Position numbers and translations under genes: made by a program. The notes under the pieces are model-generated. The model had not been told where the DNA came from. It did no database searches and saw nothing but the letters and a program-made list of their open reading frames with translations. From Collinsella tanakaei (lineage in GTDB: Bacteria; Actinomycetota; Coriobacteriia; Coriobacteriales; Coriobacteriaceae), in the NCBI RefSeq assembly GCF_016902615.1, contig NZ_JACJMB010000007.1:35895-99894 (forward strand): DNA of 64,000 bases, in the 5' to 3' direction. Of the stretch, positions 61,228-64,000 are shown piece after piece; within the stretch, counting starts at the first letter, position 1; every line of letters begins with the position of its first letter.

Positions 61228-61304
61228 GTGTTTCGCTAGACAGCTTGTTGCCTTTATATGCTGATGAAGATGACGTTTCGTGGCGTCTAAGCAGAAGAGA
61301 AGAC

Positions 61305-61355
61305 GGCGCCTCGGTCACTTGCGGATTCGTCTGATATGCATGTGACCGAGGCGCC
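61305..61355 (-). terminator. Cysteine desulfurase terminator
   Basis: A perfect 14-bp stem (61305-61318 with 61342-61355) with a 23-base loop, 31 bases past the stop codon on the minus strand; TCTTCTCTTC follows. Confidence 0.65.
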
Positions 61356-61385
61356 GGCGGTTTGTCTTTTGTTTTGTGCCCCGCG

Positions 61386-62624
61386 CTAGACGGCACAGCT
61401 CCCCGACATCAGGCGAGCCCGCTTGATGCAGCGCGGTACGCGCTCACACAGAGCGTCGATGTCGGCATCGCATACATCGTCAGCAAGTGACAGGCGCAAG
61501 GTTCCGCGTGCCCATGCCGGGTCATCGATGCCCAGGGCGACGGCCACATGCGAAGGGTCGGTAGAGCCCGTGGAGCATGCCGATCCGGTGGCGGCGGCCA
61601 CGCCGGCACGGTCGAGCAGGACCACGAGCAGCTCTCCGTCGACATCGCGAATCGCGAACGACGCGATGGAGGGGAGCCGCCACCCGGAATCGGGATCCCC
61701 GGTGTAGCGAACGTCGGGACAGGTATCGAGTACATGTTGTACAAGGCGGTCGCGCAGCTGCGCGACACGGGTGCGGCGGTCATCGAGGCCATCCAGCGCT
61801 TCTGCCAGCGCAGCTTCCATACCGATCGCGCCCGCGACGTTTTCCGTTCCCGCGCGCATGCCGCGCTCCTGTGCACCACCTTCGATAAACGGTGGGATGG
61901 AGAAGCTCTCGCGCAGGTAGAGGGCACCGACGCCGCGTGGTCCGTGGAACTTATGGGCGGAAAGCGAGAGGGCGTCGACACCCAGCGCATCCACGTCCAC
62001 GGGGATGTGGCCGACGGCCTGCACGGCGTCGGTGTGCATCGGCACGCCGTGGGTGTGGGCGCGCGCCGCGAGCGCGGGGATATCCTCGATGGTCCCGACC
62101 TCGTTGTTGGCAAGCATGATGGACACGAGCGCGCAGCCGGGCGCGTCGATGCCCGCGGCATGTGAGGCTTCACGGGCATCGACGAGGGCGCGCTCAAGGT
62201 CATCGACGCGCACGTGGCCCATCTCATCAACGGGCAGCAGCACGATGCGTACCCCGTCGCGCTCAAGCGCGTCGCAGGCGTGCAGGATGGCGTGGTGCTC
62301 GATGACGCTGGTGATGATGCAGGTCGGTGCGGTCGTTCCGAATCGATCGCGATAGCGCTCGACGGCCCCGTGCAGGACCCAGTTGTCAGATTCGCTGCCG
62401 CCGCTGGTGAAATACAGCTCATGTGCGTTCGCACCGAGATGCTCCGCCATTTTTGCACGTGCAACCTCAAGCGCCTGCGCAGCTGCCTTGGCGATGCGAT
62501 GGATGCCGCCGGGGTTGCCGAACTCAGTCGTGAGGTAGGGCATCATCGCCTGGAGCGCCGCAGGCGAGAGCGGTGTGGTGGCGGCGTTGTCGGCATAGAT
62601 GTAGGGCTGGGACTCATCGGACAT
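61386..62624 (-). CDS. iscS: Cysteine desulfurase (NifS/IscS family)
   Basis: PLP enzyme of 412 residues that takes sulfur from cysteine for Fe-S clusters and thio-modifications. YADNAATTPLSP is the classic start; TSVIEHHAIL, MLANNEVGTIEDI and the PLP-Lys region LSLSAHKFHGPRGVG follow; the catalytic Cys is in TGSACSTGS. The ATG at 62624 has AGAGGTG upstream and is preferred over a GTG four codons earlier. It is not next to a scaffold gene; the IscU-like gene is at 10.5 kb. Both NifS and IscS naming are possible. Confidence 0.93.
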   Translation of the reverse strand: MSDESQPYIYADNAATTPLSPAALQAMMPYLTTEFGNPGGIHRIAKAAAQALEVARAKMAEHLGANAHELYFTSGGSESDNWVLHGAVERYRDRFGTTAPTCIITSVIEHHAILHACDALERDGVRIVLLPVDEMGHVRVDDLERALVDAREASHAAGIDAPGCALVSIMLANNEVGTIEDIPALAARAHTHGVPMHTDAVQAVGHIPVDVDALGVDALSLSAHKFHGPRGVGALYLRESFSIPPFIEGGAQERGMRAGTENVAGAIGMEAALAEALDGLDDRRTRVAQLRDRLVQHVLDTCPDVRYTGDPDSGWRLPSIASFAIRDVDGELLVVLLDRAGVAAATGSACSTGSTDPSHVAVALGIDDPAWARGTLRLSLADDVCDADIDALCERVPRCIKRARLMSGSCAV

Positions 62625-62671
62625 GATGCAAGGCACCTCTTTTGTTCATGTAGACGGCGAGGCCGCGTGCG

Positions 62672-63133
62672 TTAGCGGAGGAAGAACACCCACACGACGA
62701 CCGCGATAACTACCAGGATCGCAACGATGGCGATAAGACGGCGCGTGCGCTTGCGGGCCCGCTCGCGCCGGGTGAAGATCGACTTGCCCCGTTTGGGAAG
62801 CTCGAGGTAGCGATCGTAGTGAAGCCTCGGCTTGCCACCTTCGCCACCAGCGGCTCCACGCTTGTCCTTGCCGCCCTTCGTCTGCGGCAGATACTCCGGA
62901 TCGCCTTCAGCCACACCCATATGGACGCGCCTCGGCTTCTGCAGCTTGTCGAGCGTCACATAGCGCTCGCGCGTGACGTACGTCGTCTCGACATCGTCGA
63001 TGGGCTCCTGGGTGATGTGTCTGGTTTCGTGACGGTACGCAGGTCGAGAGGGGGAGGGGCTCGCCGGCGGTGTTGCCGGTCCATGTTGCTCAGGGTATGG
63101 GGTGGGGAAGAGGTCCCCGGTCTGATCGCTCAT
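62672..63133 (-). CDS. Tail-anchored basic membrane protein, unknown function
   Basis: Protein of 153 residues. The N-terminal half is polar and Pro-rich (PTPYPEQHGPATPPASPSPS), the middle has VTRERYVTLDKLQKPRRV and a Gly/Lys-rich stretch, then a strongly basic segment (RRERARKRTRRL) and one membrane helix at the very end (IAIVAILVVIAVVVWVFFL). The body should therefore be cytoplasmic. I do not recognise the family. GAGG lies eight bases before the ATG. It is upstream of the cysteine desulfurase on the same strand (47 bases), so they may share a transcript. Confidence 0.72.
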   Translation of the reverse strand: MSDQTGDLFPTPYPEQHGPATPPASPSPSRPAYRHETRHITQEPIDDVETTYVTRERYVTLDKLQKPRRVHMGVAEGDPEYLPQTKGGKDKRGAAGGEGGKPRLHYDRYLELPKRGKSIFTRRERARKRTRRLIAIVAILVVIAVVVWVFFLR

Positions 63134-63442
63134 GTGCTGCCTCAGAACAGATGCGGTACGTGACCTCATTGTACGGTTCGGTTGCCGCGCCGGCGAGGAA
63201 TTAAGAAAACGCTCATGCGGAGCATGCATTGACCCTTCGCCGTCCAAGTGCGGGCTGAGGGGCCTCCGGCATGTCCTCCTCAAATATCTTAGTCAGTTAG
63301 ACTTAGATTTGATGATATTGTGACGCTTAAAAAATCTCTATCGGGTTGAATACATCGTGGGGACGCGGGAATAACTAGAAGCGAACAAAGAAGTCAACGC
63401 GTCCCAAGGGGAGCGCGGACATCACTTAAAGGAGTGATTGAT
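63134..63442. promoter_or_regulatory. Divergent gap upstream of hsp20
   Basis: 309 bases expected to hold promoters for both neighbours. An AT-rich stretch (about 63285-63360) precedes hsp20. No CIRCE (TTAGCACTC/GAGTGCTAA) or HAIR-type (CTTGAGT/ACTCAAG) operator is visible. Confidence 0.45.
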
Positions 63443-63871
63443 ATGGCAAGCATGGTTCCTTATCGTTCGGTTTTCGGTCTTCGTCCGGCGACGTCTCTGC
63501 TCGATGCCTTCGATGACATGATGGATTTCGCCAACGCGCCGCTCGCGACCAAGGCGTTCCCGATCGATGTCGAGGACAAGGGTGACGGCTACGAGATCAA
63601 GGCCTACCTCACCGGTGTCAGCAAGGATGATATCGACGTCGAGCTCAACGAGGGTCGCCTGTCCATCGCCGTCAAGGTCGAGGACAAGGAGGAGGACAAG
63701 GGCAAGAACTACCTGCAGAAGGAGTTCACCTCCTACAGCGCGACCCGCGGCGTGTATCTGAAGGACGCCGCGTCCGAGGGCCTTTCCGCTCGCTACGCTG
63801 ATGGCGTCCTGACCGTGAACGTCCCGAAGATCGTTGAGAAGAACAACGTTACGAAGATCGCCATCGACTAG
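63443..63871 (+). CDS. Hsp20/alpha-crystallin small heat-shock protein
   Basis: ATP-independent chaperone of 142 residues that holds unfolding proteins. The N-terminal arm (SVFGLRPATSLLDAFDDMMD) precedes the alpha-crystallin domain (about 40-130: FPIDVEDKGDGYEIKAYLTG, DDIDVELNEGRLSI, ARYADGVLTVNVPK). An IxI-like tripeptide (IAI) is at the C-terminus, as needed for oligomer contacts. The ATG at 63443 has AAAGGAG eight bases upstream. Confidence 0.93.
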   Translation: MASMVPYRSVFGLRPATSLLDAFDDMMDFANAPLATKAFPIDVEDKGDGYEIKAYLTGVSKDDIDVELNEGRLSIAVKVEDKEEDKGKNYLQKEFTSYSATRGVYLKDAASEGLSARYADGVLTVNVPKIVEKNNVTKIAID

Positions 63872-63946
63872 CCTTCGCACGCATAGCTGACAGGGCTCAG
63901 CAAAAAGACTCGGCAGGGGACCGGAGCTTCGGCTTCGGCCCCCTTT

Positions 63947-64000
63947 GTGTCCTCATCGGGGACGGGGTAGTTTGGTGCCACAGGGGGCGCGGCCGCGCCC
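63947..64000. repeat. REP/MITE-like palindrome, copy 4, cut by window edge
   Basis: The left arm of another copy: TCATCGGGGACGGGGTAGTTTGG, nearly identical to copy 1 over the core, then GTGCCA and a GC-rich centre. The right arm would lie past the window end. Confidence 0.75.

Larger units (their letters stand above)
61011..61385. other. Gap with a GC-rich stretch and two hairpins
   Basis: 375 bases without a recognisable gene. A very GC-rich part (about 61070-61200) runs into an intrinsic terminator; a second hairpin precedes the cysteine desulfurase end. Either gene debris or an unknown RNA. Confidence 0.45.

Noticed and set aside
1..64000. CRISPR arrays, prophage or insertion-sequence genes
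   Set aside because: No regularly spaced direct repeats, no Cas, integrase, transposase or phage structural proteins are recognisable.

Overview
The window is a high-GC bacterial chromosome segment that contains the replication origin. The order rpmH-rnpA-yidD-yidC-jag-rsmG-parA-parB on the minus strand, facing dnaA-dnaN-recF-dciA(DUF721)-gyrB-gyrA on the plus strand, is the classic origin neighbourhood. The host is most likely a gut-type member of Coriobacteriia (Collinsella/Olsenella-like). I infer this from the high-GC Gram-positive gene style, a multi-spanning membrane protein with a C-terminal LuxR domain, a Tat-dependent Fe-S/tungsten-enzyme/multihaem cytochrome operon, and sortase-linked CnaB surface proteins. 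No 16S rRNA is present to confirm this.

Layout. 1-3.1 kb: a two-component system (kinase cut by the window edge) and a GNAT acetyltransferase. 3.1-4.6 kb: a Tat lipoprotein and a TSCPD protein. 4.8-13.6 kb: an aldehyde:ferredoxin oxidoreductase operon (Tat Fe-S protein, tungstoenzyme, five-haem membrane cytochrome), then a HemW-like radical SAM protein, an IscU-like scaffold, an unknown protein and a membrane LuxR regulator. 13.8-15.4 kb: purB and tRNA-Gly(CCC). 15.7-23.4 kb: a surface-protein cluster of five secreted or anchored proteins and a class B-like sortase. 23.5-35.7 kb: a small membrane protein, a glutaredoxin, a giant M28-like membrane protein with an acidic insert of about 900 residues, a WYL regulator pair, a DinG-type exonuclease/helicase, ddl and rlmN. 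35.7-42.5 kb: the parAB/rsmG/jag/yidC/rpmH arm with five parS-like sites and 1.75 kb of non-coding DNA. 42.9-54.1 kb: a GHKL-ATPase/winged-helix protein immediately before dnaA, then the replication and gyrase arm. 54.4-64 kb: an Xre membrane regulator, a DUF151 nuclease, tRNA-Ile and tRNA-Ala, an HTH/coiled-coil protein beside 1.9 kb of non-coding DNA rich in a YGAATCR motif, a phospho-sugar mutase, a pilin remnant, a cysteine desulfurase, a tail-anchored protein and an Hsp20.

The genes fall into working groups. The AOR operon looks like an electron-transfer chain with at least two components outside the cell. The surface cluster carries its own sortase and non-standard LxQTG sorting motifs. 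The origin region couples initiation (dnaA, a putative oriC between dnaA and dnaN, a predicted DciA loader) with segregation (ParAB/parS). Long palindromes sharing a GGGACGGGG core recur in intergenic gaps at 10.4, 47.3, 54.2 and 63.95 kb.

The strongest candidates for something undescribed are the HTH/coiled-coil gene with its motif-dense non-coding region, the GHKL-wHTH protein before dnaA, and the possibly extracytoplasmic tungstoenzyme complex.
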